Positions 47,072 through 53,998 of a stretch of DNA of 64,000 nucleotides are shown in pieces. Within the stretch, counting starts at the first letter, position 1. Every line of letters starts with the position of its first letter. The notes beneath the pieces were generated by a model. That model had not been told where the DNA came from and ran no database searches. It worked only from the letters and a program-made list of their open reading frames with translations. This DNA is from Acinetobacter bereziniae LMG 1003 = CIP 70.12 (GTDB lineage Bacteria; Pseudomonadota; Gammaproteobacteria; Pseudomonadales; Moraxellaceae). The position numbers and the translations under genes were made by a program. The stretch is from assembly GCF_000368925.1 (NCBI RefSeq), contig NZ_KB849756.1, positions 757,429 to 821,428 of the forward strand, given 5' to 3'.

Positions 47072-47770
47072 ATGACCCATACTTTTTCAGACCATCCTCA
47101 AATTCGCCTTGTTTCTAGTTTTGACGAACTGATCAAAACAGCATTTCAAGGTGATACCAATGCAATGTGTTGGCACAGAAATTTAACGGGCGATTTTAAA
47201 GAGATTGTGTCTAAACTCGAGTTAAAAGAAAATATTACTGAAGTTTCTGAGGAAGATCTTTTTGCTTTAAAACTTACTGAACAAGGTGAACTGGCAAGAG
47301 AAATCATTTTAAAAGATATAAAACAATTAACGCTGCTTGGTGCTTCGCCTACACTAAACCTCATTCAATATTATGAACGTGATGAGGAATTAGAATTCAT
47401 TTCAACTGATGTTTATTCCTTCCATGTTGACCGCTCTCCGATTGAAACAGATACTTTCTTATGCACTTATCATGGCGCGTCTAGTGATATTCTACCAAAC
47501 GCTGAGGCTGAGCAAAAAATACTTATTCCTGAAATTCGAGAAAAACTTAAAGCACTCCATGATGGGTCAGCAGCAGAGTTTGAAAACTTTTTAAAAGACT
47601 ATTTTTTTGATTTACATTATCAGCCTAAACCCAACGCCGTACCGATTAACTTAGGCTTAGGTCATCTTTGGCGTTTAGCCGTTGATCATCCAACACAGCA
47701 AGTTTTGCCTTGTGTTCATCGAGCCCCAGTCGAAAGTGATGGAGAGTATCGCTTGTTGTTGATTTGTTAG
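47072..47770 (+). CDS. DUF1826-like protein
   Basis: 232 residues, soluble. Regions such as CWHRNLTGDF near the N-terminus, YSFHVDRSPIETDTFLCTYH in the middle, and LPCVHRAPVESDGEYRLLLI at the C-terminus are rich in His, Cys and Asp and look like a metal site. I place it in the DUF1826 family from this pattern, with moderate certainty. In that family some members are encoded near metal-homeostasis genes. No partner is seen here. The ribosome site is weak. Confidence 0.65.
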   Translation: MTHTFSDHPQIRLVSSFDELIKTAFQGDTNAMCWHRNLTGDFKEIVSKLELKENITEVSEEDLFALKLTEQGELAREIILKDIKQLTLLGASPTLNLIQYYERDEELEFISTDVYSFHVDRSPIETDTFLCTYHGASSDILPNAEAEQKILIPEIREKLKALHDGSAAEFENFLKDYFFDLHYQPKPNAVPINLGLGHLWRLAVDHPTQQVLPCVHRAPVESDGEYRLLLIC

Positions 47771-48175
47771 GGGGGCGTGTAGGATCAAGTCAGAAGGTAA
47801 TATACTTCAATCATCGGTATAGTAATTTATACCTCGATTTCCTTAAATTACTCCGCAATAAACCTTTTTTACTTCCTAAGCCCCTTTCAAAATATACCTT
47901 ATAAGTTGAATTATTGAAATTTGAGAGAATAAGTTATAACTATCGCATGTTCGACCAAATGCAGAAGCTTGAATATATCCCCCAACATCTTTTTCCTTAC
48001 CAAGTTTACCTACAGCAGTTTCTCGCCTATCTCGTACGCCTGTATTTTCCAAATCTGGAGTAAAAATAATTTATAAAAAGACAGAATAGATTCAATATAT
48101 TAAATTTTTCAAATAAAATACGATTATTCTATTCTGTGCACTCAAAGTCAAAAAATTACATTTGCACTGTAAAAA
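47771..48175. other. Region between the DUF1826-like gene and the CDI-side lipoprotein
   Basis: Contains the decayed nuclease toxin fragment (47876-48072) and a loose inverted repeat ACAGAATAGA (48081) / TCTATTCTGT (48128). Otherwise no gene is seen. Confidence 0.5.
47876..48072 (-). pseudogene. Decayed tail of a DNA/RNA non-specific nuclease toxin (CDI type)
   Basis: The minus-strand frame of about 65 codons reads FTPDLENTGVRDRRETAV, then KEKDVGGYIQASAFGRTCDS and YNLFSQISII before a stop. The pattern D-x-GGHI-A-x-x-FGG-x-x-D-x-x-NL-x-PQ is the core of the DNA/RNA non-specific endonuclease domain common at CdiA tips. Here the catalytic His position reads Tyr (GGYI) and the second Gly is Arg. 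No start codon is present. I regard it as the leftover of a displaced toxin tip. Family assignment is moderate. Confidence 0.55.
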
Positions 48176-48730
48176 CTATAGTACTTCCACATTACCTAAT
48201 GGTACTTTTATATTACCTACATATTCTTCAATTAAATAAGAACAACCTGAATTAACATTTATTGCTAGAAAATAATTTTTATTTTCTTCAAACTGAACTT
48301 TAAAAATCTTTGTTTTACAGAACTCTGTTCTAGCACCATTATTATAGCTGTATGTCATGGAGATTAGAATAGGTCTATTAGCTGGAACTTTAAACTCGCC
48401 ATAATTTAAATTATTTGTTGGGACATTAGGCATACCCAAACTTTTAGGAGTATATTCAAATTTTGTTGCTCCTAACATACCTGATGTCTTTACACTCGTG
48501 AAAGCATCTCCTTTATCTTTATCATTTTTTATATCCTCTTTTTTGATAGAGTTTGGAAAAATTCGTATACTTTCACCTAACCCATAAAAAACCCGAACAT
48601 TTGCAGTTTTACCAGTGACAGGTTCTTTATATCGAACTCCCTGATTTAAGATTGAATCATTTATTTTATTTATACTTGCACAACCAGTTGCAAATATAAA
48701 TAAAAAAATTAATAATAGGTGTTTTTTCAT
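48176..48730 (-). CDS. Predicted lipoprotein, unknown function
   Basis: 184 residues. The start MKKHLLLIFLFIFATGC is a lipoprotein signal with lipobox FATG|C. The mature part is beta-rich with Cys residues near the end (EFCKTKIFKV, NSGCSYLIEE). The ATG at 48730 has AAGAAGG upstream; the ATG at 48754 would give a cytoplasmic extension before the signal. No family is recognised. It lies among CDI remnants, so a role in protection at the periplasmic side is possible but unsupported. Confidence 0.65.
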   Translation of the reverse strand: MKKHLLLIFLFIFATGCASINKINDSILNQGVRYKEPVTGKTANVRVFYGLGESIRIFPNSIKKEDIKNDKDKGDAFTSVKTSGMLGATKFEYTPKSLGMPNVPTNNLNYGEFKVPANRPILISMTYSYNNGARTEFCKTKIFKVQFEENKNYFLAINVNSGCSYLIEEYVGNIKVPLGNVEVL

Positions 48731-48831
48731 AAAGACCTTCTTGTATTTTTCCATATAATCAAAATGTCAAATATTTAAAATCATTGACTGCATTTTTCTT
48801 GCTGTAATTTATTTAGTAATACGATTTGATT

Positions 48832-49128
48832 TTAATAACTTTCAATCAAATCATCAAGATTACCTGTAAGGCTATGATCAAATAATGCCAGCGGATTCAG
48901 ACTCAATAATGCAGCCGCTGCATTCATTGCATTACCGGTACTAGCTATTTTTTTCTGTTTTTTTAAGTCATCTAGATTAACTAATGTACTTTTAAGAGTA
49001 TCCTTAACCTGATCACAGTTCGCCATTTTAGACAAGTCTGCCGTTTCTGTATTCTGGTGTGAAGGTTGAATACTATTGCATGCAGTCATAATAAAAGAAA
49101 AACTAAAAATAATGAAATTTTTTGTCAT
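48832..49128 (-). CDS. Small predicted lipoprotein
   Basis: 98 residues. The signal MTKNFIIFSFSFIMTAC gives a lipobox IMTA|C. The mature part has a Cys (MANCDQVKDTL), a short Lys-rich segment, and an Ala/Leu-rich stretch (AMNAAAALLSLNPLALFDHS) resembling glycine-zipper-like or helical lipoproteins seen beside toxin genes. The family is unknown. It lies between the pre-toxin remnant and the other lipoprotein on the same strand. Confidence 0.6.
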   Translation of the reverse strand: MTKNFIIFSFSFIMTACNSIQPSHQNTETADLSKMANCDQVKDTLKSTLVNLDDLKKQKKIASTGNAMNAAAALLSLNPLALFDHSLTGNLDDLIESY

Positions 49129-49179
49129 AAATTAACTCCAATAATGTTAAAAATATTAATCTTTTCAAATTTACTCACA

Positions 49180-49473
49180 TTATTCCTCTTGTGATAAAAA
49201 ATTATCCTGAACAGCAACCTGCGCAACTTGTCCACTCTGAACTGTACTTGATACATCACCTGTAGTCGCTCCAACGCCAGAGGCGACTAATCCAGTGATT
49301 GCACTGATCGTACTTTTTTCATCTGCCGTTAAATCTTTTGCATCCTTACCATATAAGAAATTAGATAAAACTGGTGCGGCTGCCTCAGTTCCTCCTGCTG
49401 AAAGTCCAGCAGTCAATGCATCATTTCCTCCCGCTGCTGCAACTGCTGCACCTAGAACGGTATGGGCTATACT
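49180..49473 (-). pseudogene. Orphan CdiA pre-toxin fragment
   Basis: The frame reads VLGAAVAAAGGNDALTAG at the right, then EAAAPVLSNFLYGKDAKDLT, TGLVASGVGATTGDVSSTVQ and ends VAVQDNFLSQEE with a stop. It is homologous to the head of the toxin gene at 50432, but the VENN-type motif (AVENN there) is VQDN here and the toxin is missing. The reading frame is lost upstream of 49473 and no start is seen. It is the stub of a displaced cdiA tip, duplicated at DNA level (see 49221-49469). Confidence 0.75.
49221..49469 (-). repeat. 249-bp direct repeat of the CdiA pre-toxin region, copy A
   Basis: Aligns without gaps to 51451-51699 (constant offset 2230). Long runs are identical, including the stretch coding for VGATTGDVSSTVQSGQVAQ. 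It is suited to homologous exchange of toxin tips. Confidence 0.85.
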
Positions 49474-49574
49474 TTCTTCACATTGTTTTCACAAGTCATA
49501 TTTTTCCTAATATTTTTCAATAGGTTTTTTTTAATAAATTCTACCCAAGATTTGAATACCTCAATCCATTATTA

Positions 49575-49727
49575 TTATTTTTTTCCAAACAATCTCCCTA
49601 AAAAGCTTTTTGGTTTCCAGTTCGGGTCTAAAAAGTCGTAATGATAATCGTAATGCTCTAAAGGTTTTATTGGCATAAGTTCCATTGGAACAAGCGGATT
49701 ATCTATTTCTATCTCAAGTCCATTCAT
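49575..49727 (-). CDS. Small ORF coupled to the immunity gene, 50 residues
   Basis: ATG at 49727 follows directly after the TGA of the 235-residue gene. It codes for 50 residues beginning MNGLEIEIDNPLVPMELMPI and ending KPKSFLGRLFGKK. It is acidic and Pro-rich at first, then has a basic amphipathic tail. The immediate junction implies translational coupling. No family is recognised. It may be an accessory or partial immunity protein. Confidence 0.5.
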   Translation of the reverse strand: MNGLEIEIDNPLVPMELMPIKPLEHYDYHYDFLDPNWKPKSFLGRLFGKK

Positions 49728-50435
49728 TCATGCCAATTTGGTAAACATAACTGGATGATGTGACCAAATTTCTCCACTAAACTCTTCGCCAAAATCTTTG
49801 TTGTATGCTTTGTGTACTTTTGGTTTTAGTAAAGTCTGTATAATATCTATAATTTTATCTTTATCCTTATGATAAATTGCATCATATACACCAAATTCAA
49901 ACTCTACTACTTCTCTTAATTTATTAATTTTTTGGTTGGCTATGTCTTTTATTCGTTGATAATCTTCCCAATCATGTCGTAAAACTGCCTGCATAGCATG
50001 AGTACGATATCTTGGATCATCTTTAGATGGTTTAAATTTTGCTTCTTCATAACTAGGCTCATAGTCACCCCAAAGTAAATGAACTGTATCAAGATTAGCA
50101 AACTTTTTAATCACTTCCTCACTGTCAGATAAAATTGGAAAGATAAACTCATCAGGAGTAGACATTGTATAAGAGAATCCACCAGGATATCTTGCACTTT
50201 CTACCCTTAATAAGCTTGACACATAAAACCATTGTTTTAATTGCTTTACATTTTGCTCAAAAATATAACTTTTAAAGCCATTATAGATACAATATGTTGC
50301 TAAAGACTCATAAACTGCGCCTTGTTGCTGATTTTTCTTTAGCCTTTCAGTAATTAAGTTAACTTTATTTTTGTCGCCATCTTCATAAAAAATTTCTAGG
50401 CTTTGAAATTGATTTAATAAATTATATTTCATCAT
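49728..50435 (-). CDS. Probable immunity protein of the PD-(D/E)XK-like CDI toxin
   Basis: 235 residues, soluble, with no signal peptide; helical and rich in aromatic and charged residues (for example HDWEDYQRIKDIANQKINKL). The ATG overlaps the stop of the upstream toxin gene by 4 bases (ATGA), the classic toxin-immunity coupling. Length and style recall the Imm49-type group, but this is not certain. It should neutralise the nuclease encoded next to it, in the cytoplasm. Confidence 0.7.
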   Translation of the reverse strand: MMKYNLLNQFQSLEIFYEDGDKNKVNLITERLKKNQQQGAVYESLATYCIYNGFKSYIFEQNVKQLKQWFYVSSLLRVESARYPGGFSYTMSTPDEFIFPILSDSEEVIKKFANLDTVHLLWGDYEPSYEEAKFKPSKDDPRYRTHAMQAVLRHDWEDYQRIKDIANQKINKLREVVEFEFGVYDAIYHKDKDKIIDIIQTLLKPKVHKAYNKDFGEEFSGEIWSHHPVMFTKLA

Positions 50436-51844
50436 TTTGCAACCTTATTACCAAGATTTAAAGTAACTGCACGCCCTTCATTAACACCAAGTACAATCTT
50501 ATTGATTGGTTTACTTTGCTCAACAGCATCGCTTATTAGTTTTGCCGTTTTAATAGCATCAGGGTTATTTGTACGAGCTAATACACTTGTTCTACTCTTA
50601 ATCCATTTGTCTGACATCTGAACACCGATATCATTCGGTGAGTTTTTGTTATCACTTAACTTTACTGAACCTCTTTCTTTTAAAGGCTTTACTTCAACAA
50701 CATAAATTTCGCCATTCTTCATGTAAACACCATCAAAACAATTACTTCCACACTTACTTTCAAGTTTTGTATAACCACTATTCTTAAAGTAACTATCCGC
50801 AATTTCTTCTCGTAAAATACCAGATTTATTATTATCTGTATTATTGAGTAATTGCTGTTGTTTATTTAAAACTTCTTTTGGCGGATCAATAATTTTCCCA
50901 TTTTCAGTAATTTGCTTCGCACTAATATTTCCTGATGTTGAGGTTTTGACTGAAGGTAATTTTGCAGGATCATTTTCTAATATTCGTTTAATACTAGTCA
51001 AGTTTCCAACTTGACCACCTTCGTATCCGAGTTTCTTACCCCCTATTGCACCTACACCTAAACTGGTAAACACTTCCACCTGTGTTCTTTGTGCATTCGC
51101 TACTTTTTCAGGATCTCCACTATTTAAGTCAATATAAGATTGTTCAATTGCTGCTGCTTGTTTCTTTAAGTTATTAATTTTTAAAAAATCAATAACTGCC
51201 TGCCCTTTCAGACGATTATTTTCCATTGCATCTGCACATGCAGAGCTTCCTAATGGACAATGTATTGCTGATACTGCTGTATCACCAAATGCATCAGCTA
51301 TCATTAATATACCATCGGCAACGCTCCCTAAACCTTTGATAGCGCCTTGATCTATTGGATGTTTTACTTTAGATGAAAGCCCATTGAAAAATTCATTAAC
51401 ATTTTTGCGTAAATCATCTCCTGCTAAAGAGTTATTCTCCACCGCATTCTGCGCAACTTGACCACTTTGAACTGTACTTGATACATCACCTGTAGTCGCT
51501 CCAACGCCAGAGGCGACTAATCCAGTGATTACACTGATCGTACTCTTTTCATCTGCCGTTAGATCTTTCGCATCCTTACCATATAAGTATTGCGCAAGTT
51601 TTGGTGCTGCTGCTTCCGCTCCACCCGCTGAAAGCCCAGCAGTCAATGCATCATTTCCTCCCGCTGCTGCAACTGCTGCACCTAGAACGGTATGCGCTAA
51701 AATATGCGCTGTACTTCCTTCTGCATCCTTAGATTTAAAGTATTGACCTATCTCATAACTTGCTACAGGACTTAATGTTGCTGTCGCTATGCCTAAACCT
51801 GAACTCGTAGGCGCTGACAATCCTGTTGATATCGTATCAACCAA
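50432..51844 (-). CDS. Displaced CdiA C-terminal toxin module with PD-(D/E)XK-like nuclease tip
   Basis: 470 residues from a TTG at 51844. The frame is open about 14 codons further up (PLRPNLSYQKLGV) but no ATG exists, so it looks like a cut-off CdiA tip rather than a normal gene. The head is a pre-toxin region ending in the VENN motif (NAVENNSLAGDDLRKNV). The middle is an Ala/Gly-rich entry-type region (DGILMIADAFGDTAVSAIHC). The tip has SKCGSNCFDGVYMKNGEIYV followed directly by VEVKPLKERG, the D...ExK pattern of restriction-like nucleases. Its immunity gene overlaps by 4 bases. Expression as a secreted toxin would need recombination into a full cdiA. Confidence 0.72.
   Translation of the reverse strand: MVDTISTGLSAPTSSGLGIATATLSPVASYEIGQYFKSKDAEGSTAHILAHTVLGAAVAAAGGNDALTAGLSAGGAEAAAPKLAQYLYGKDAKDLTADEKSTISVITGLVASGVGATTGDVSSTVQSGQVAQNAVENNSLAGDDLRKNVNEFFNGLSSKVKHPIDQGAIKGLGSVADGILMIADAFGDTAVSAIHCPLGSSACADAMENNRLKGQAVIDFLKINNLKKQAAAIEQSYIDLNSGDPEKVANAQRTQVEVFTSLGVGAIGGKKLGYEGGQVGNLTSIKRILENDPAKLPSVKTSTSGNISAKQITENGKIIDPPKEVLNKQQQLLNNTDNNKSGILREEIADSYFKNSGYTKLESKCGSNCFDGVYMKNGEIYVVEVKPLKERGSVKLSDNKNSPNDIGVQMSDKWIKSRTSVLARTNNPDAIKTAKLISDAVEQSKPINKIVLGVNEGRAVTLNLGNKVAK
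51451..51699 (-). repeat. 249-bp direct repeat of the CdiA pre-toxin region, copy B
   Basis: Partner of 49221-49469. Here it lies in the head of the intact displaced toxin module. Divergence is concentrated around 51585-51640. Confidence 0.85.
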
Positions 51845-51982
51845 TACACCTAGTTTTTGATAGCTTAGATTTGGTCTCAGTGGAAGTCCTAATATTCACT
51901 ATTAAAACTTACAAAAATAATTTACTGGCTCTTATAATTGGAATATTTTATCCACTTAATTTCCAAAAATTTACTCTTAAAA

Positions 51983-52006
51983 AAACCTCTAAAATTTTAG
52001 AGGTTT
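51983..52006 (-). terminator. Terminator after the 111-residue immunity-like gene
   Basis: Perfect 24-bp palindrome (AAACCTCTAAAA and its complement). On the minus strand TTTTTTTAAG follows. It lies 7 bases past the stop. Confidence 0.85.
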
Positions 52007-52012
52007 CTTGCA

Positions 52013-52348
52013 TTAATCATTAAATTCACCCATACATGACTGTATTTCATAAATAAACTGCGTTTTTGCTTTTCCTTGTTCATCTAGATTTAATATAAAC
52101 TTCCTCCAATCACCACCTGTATGTGACTGCATTTCATCATGAAGTTCCTGGCTAAATTTTATAATCAAATCGTAATTAAAATCTGGAGGTAAATACTCTG
52201 TATGATTGCGAAAGAAAAATACCCCATATTCAGACCACCCCTCATCAGGATTAAATTTGTATTCGAATCTCCATGAATCATAATCAAAAGGTCGATATTT
52301 ATGTACTTCTTGTACAATTTTATTCAATATCTCAAATTGCAATTGCAT
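52013..52348 (-). CDS. Probable orphan CDI immunity protein, 111 residues
   Basis: Soluble, acidic, with the segment YDSWRFEYKFNPDEGWSEYG and a C-terminal FIYEIQSCMGEFND. The layout of a short helical start, then W-x-F-E-Y strands and acidic loops resembles YezG/DUF600-type immunity proteins, at modest certainty. The ATG overlaps by one base with the TAA of a toxin-tail remnant (TAATG), so it is the immunity partner of a toxin that has been lost. Confidence 0.6.
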   Translation of the reverse strand: MQLQFEILNKIVQEVHKYRPFDYDSWRFEYKFNPDEGWSEYGVFFFRNHTEYLPPDFNYDLIIKFSQELHDEMQSHTGGDWRKFILNLDEQGKAKTQFIYEIQSCMGEFND

Positions 52349-52410
52349 TATTTACCACCACCTGCTTCATTTTTAAAGACTTGCTCAAACTCCCCCATCA
52401 ACTTTAAATG
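52348..52410 (-). pseudogene. Stub of a lost CdiA toxin tip
   Basis: About 20 codons reading HLKLMGEFEQVFKNEAGGGK then TAA. It is open only from a stop just upstream. A short helical tail ending in Gly-Gly-Gly-Lys directly before an immunity gene is common at the ends of CDI nuclease toxins. Nothing else of the toxin remains. Confidence 0.45.
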
Positions 52411-52463
52411 TTAATCTTAAGCTCTTAGGTCTTAATGAGCTAGAATCACTTCTCATAAACATA

Positions 52464-52518
52464 ATTTTTATTTTTTATTTTTTATTTTTTATTTTTTATT
52501 TTTTATTTTTTATTTTTC
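52464..52518. repeat. Heptanucleotide tandem repeat (TTTTTTA), about 7 copies
   Basis: A occurs every 7 bases from 52470 to 52512 in an otherwise T-only run. It lies in the non-coding gap between the SUKH gene and the toxin stub. Confidence 0.85.
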
Positions 52519-52571
52519 AAATATATTTATATTAATTTTATATTTTATTTTCTACAGATTAAAATATGAGA

Positions 52572-52591
52572 GCTGTTAAGCAAATAACAGC
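52572..52591. terminator. Hairpin after the SUKH immunity gene
   Basis: 7-bp stem GCTGTTA / TAACAGC with a 6-base loop, 18 bases past the SUKH stop. A T-rich run flanks it on the plus-strand side, and ATATTTT follows after a few bases on the minus side. Confidence 0.5.
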
Positions 52592-52609
52592 CCTTTTTAT
52601 TAATATCTA

Positions 52610-53080
52610 CTATTCATGTAACAAATTTAAAAAATCATCAAAATTATTAGCTACATTATTAACAACCATAGAACTTGCTCCATCTTCATAATCAACAAAG
52701 TCATCATGATAAACCAATACTATTTTGGGTTCTGTACCTTCAATATTATCTCTATAATCAAAACAAATATAGTCACCATTTGCGCATATTCCAAAAACAA
52801 CTAGATTTTTTATACCATAATTTTCAAGATCATTTACATTACTCTGATTGCTTAAAATATCACCATCCAAATGATCAGTTTTAAAACTTAAAAAATTTAA
52901 ATCCCGCTCATCTTCTTTTTTATAAATATTTTTAAAATCAAAAATATTTTCAACTGGAGATAAAGCATCATGATCTTTTATTAAATTAATATAACTTGTA
53001 GGAAAGTTATATCCTAAAATACTCTCAACTTCATGTATTATATCTAAGGATACTTGTCCATTATCATCATAAATACGCAT
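52610..53080 (-). CDS. SMI1/KNR4 (SUKH) family immunity protein
   Basis: 156 residues. The SUKH pattern is clear: IIHEVESILGYNFPTSYINL near the N-terminus (the usual LP-x-x-Y/W site), then IKNLVVFGICANGDYICFDY with the G-D-x-x-x-x-D motif, and VVNNVANNFDDFLNLLHE at the end. SUKH proteins neutralise nuclease toxins in many polymorphic toxin systems. GGTAGGAAA precedes the ATG, 14 bases after the HNH-like toxin remnant. It is therefore the surviving immunity gene of a displaced toxin. Confidence 0.85.
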   Translation of the reverse strand: MRIYDDNGQVSLDIIHEVESILGYNFPTSYINLIKDHDALSPVENIFDFKNIYKKEDERDLNFLSFKTDHLDGDILSNQSNVNDLENYGIKNLVVFGICANGDYICFDYRDNIEGTEPKIVLVYHDDFVDYEDGASSMVVNNVANNFDDFLNLLHE

Positions 53081-53094
53081 CTTATTTTCCTACC

Positions 53095-53279
53095 TTAATT
53101 ATTACCACTTGATAAAGAATTTTGTCCTGTATGAGGTACAGCTTTATTCGAATGAAATTCAGCTGGAACTAATTGCATATTTTTTGGTGATGATTGAGCA
53201 TTGTGGTCCCATGTATAACCATCAATTTGAGATTCTCCTAAACGCAATTGCACTAATTGACTATATGAAAATTCAGAAT
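53095..53279 (-). pseudogene. Tail of a displaced HNH/WHH-like nuclease toxin
   Basis: About 60 codons with no start: NSEFSYSQLVQLRLGESQID, then GYTWDHNAQSSPKNMQLVPA and EFHSNKAVPHTGQ before the TAA. The pattern Y-T-W-x-H, M-Q-L-V-P, H...H-T-G is that of HNH/ENDOVII-superfamily nuclease tips (WHH-type, here with Asp in place of the second residue). The SUKH immunity gene follows. The upstream part of the toxin is gone. Confidence 0.7.
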
Positions 53280-53307
53280 TTTAGCAATCCATTAAAAAAA
53301 TAGTATT

Positions 53308-53580
53308 TTAAGGGAGTTCATAACCAGAATTCTTCATATTTTCAATAATTAGCTCATCAAACTGTTCATCACTTATTCCTCTTATTGATTTTATACTTCT
53401 CCAATTCCATATTAATGGTAAAACTTTGCTGTCTAACATTGTAAAATGAGCTAAAAACATATCTGCTAAGTCATATTTATCTAAAATATTATTCTCTAAA
53501 AGAAATGAATTGAATACTTCACTTGGCCTTTTACCACTTAATATTTCATTAAAAGATTCACTATTTTCCGAATATGACAT
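53308..53580 (-). CDS. cdiI: CdiI immunity protein of the resident CdiA toxin
   Basis: 90 residues, soluble and helical, acidic; includes LSGKRPSEVFNSFLLENNIL and DKYDLADMFLAHFTMLDSKV. Its start overlaps the cdiA end by 20 bases, the standard cdiA-cdiI coupling. It should bind and block the CdiA tip in the cytoplasm of the producing cell. The family is not recognised. Confidence 0.8.
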   Translation of the reverse strand: MSYSENSESFNEILSGKRPSEVFNSFLLENNILDKYDLADMFLAHFTMLDSKVLPLIWNWRSIKSIRGISDEQFDELIIENMKNSGYELP

Positions 53581-53998
53581 ATGTTACTCCTCCACTGCTT
53601 TCAATTTCTTCAACTTTTGTATAACCATGTCTTTGAGCAATTTTTCCTGTCCAAGTATTTAGTGCAGCATCATTAGGTGACATACCTTTTGCTAAATTAG
53701 CAGAATATTGTGCTGTATTAACACTATCGGTTCCTGAAATCCATGCCCCACGTATTTTATTTACTTGTATACCCTCCTGATTCAAACGTTGAATTGCACT
53801 ACTAAACATATCAACACCAGATGCATTCATATAAGGATGATCAGGTGCTGATCTTATATCAAAACCTAAAATACCATTTTTATCAACATTAACAATTATC
53901 CCTGCTACACCTTCAGGATTCCCATACCTCATGGTTATAATTCCATTCTGATTTTTGAAAATAAATTCATCAGTAATATCAATTTTTGGTTTAGGAAT
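53561..53998 (-). other. CdiA toxin tip of the resident effector
   Basis: The last about 145 residues start near PKPKIDITDEFIFKNQNG after a Ser/Thr/Gly-rich linker. They contain FDIRSAPDHPYMNASGVDMF and end GMSPNDAALNTWTGKIAQRH then GYTKVEEIESSGGVTYVIFG. NAALNTWTGK-like tails occur in several polymorphic toxin groups, but I cannot assign an activity. Confidence 0.55.

Noticed and set aside
47947..48063. Plus-strand frame of 38 codons starting MFDQMQKLEY
   Set aside because: It is antisense to the minus-strand nuclease-toxin remnant, which shows clear family pattern, and has no ribosome site.
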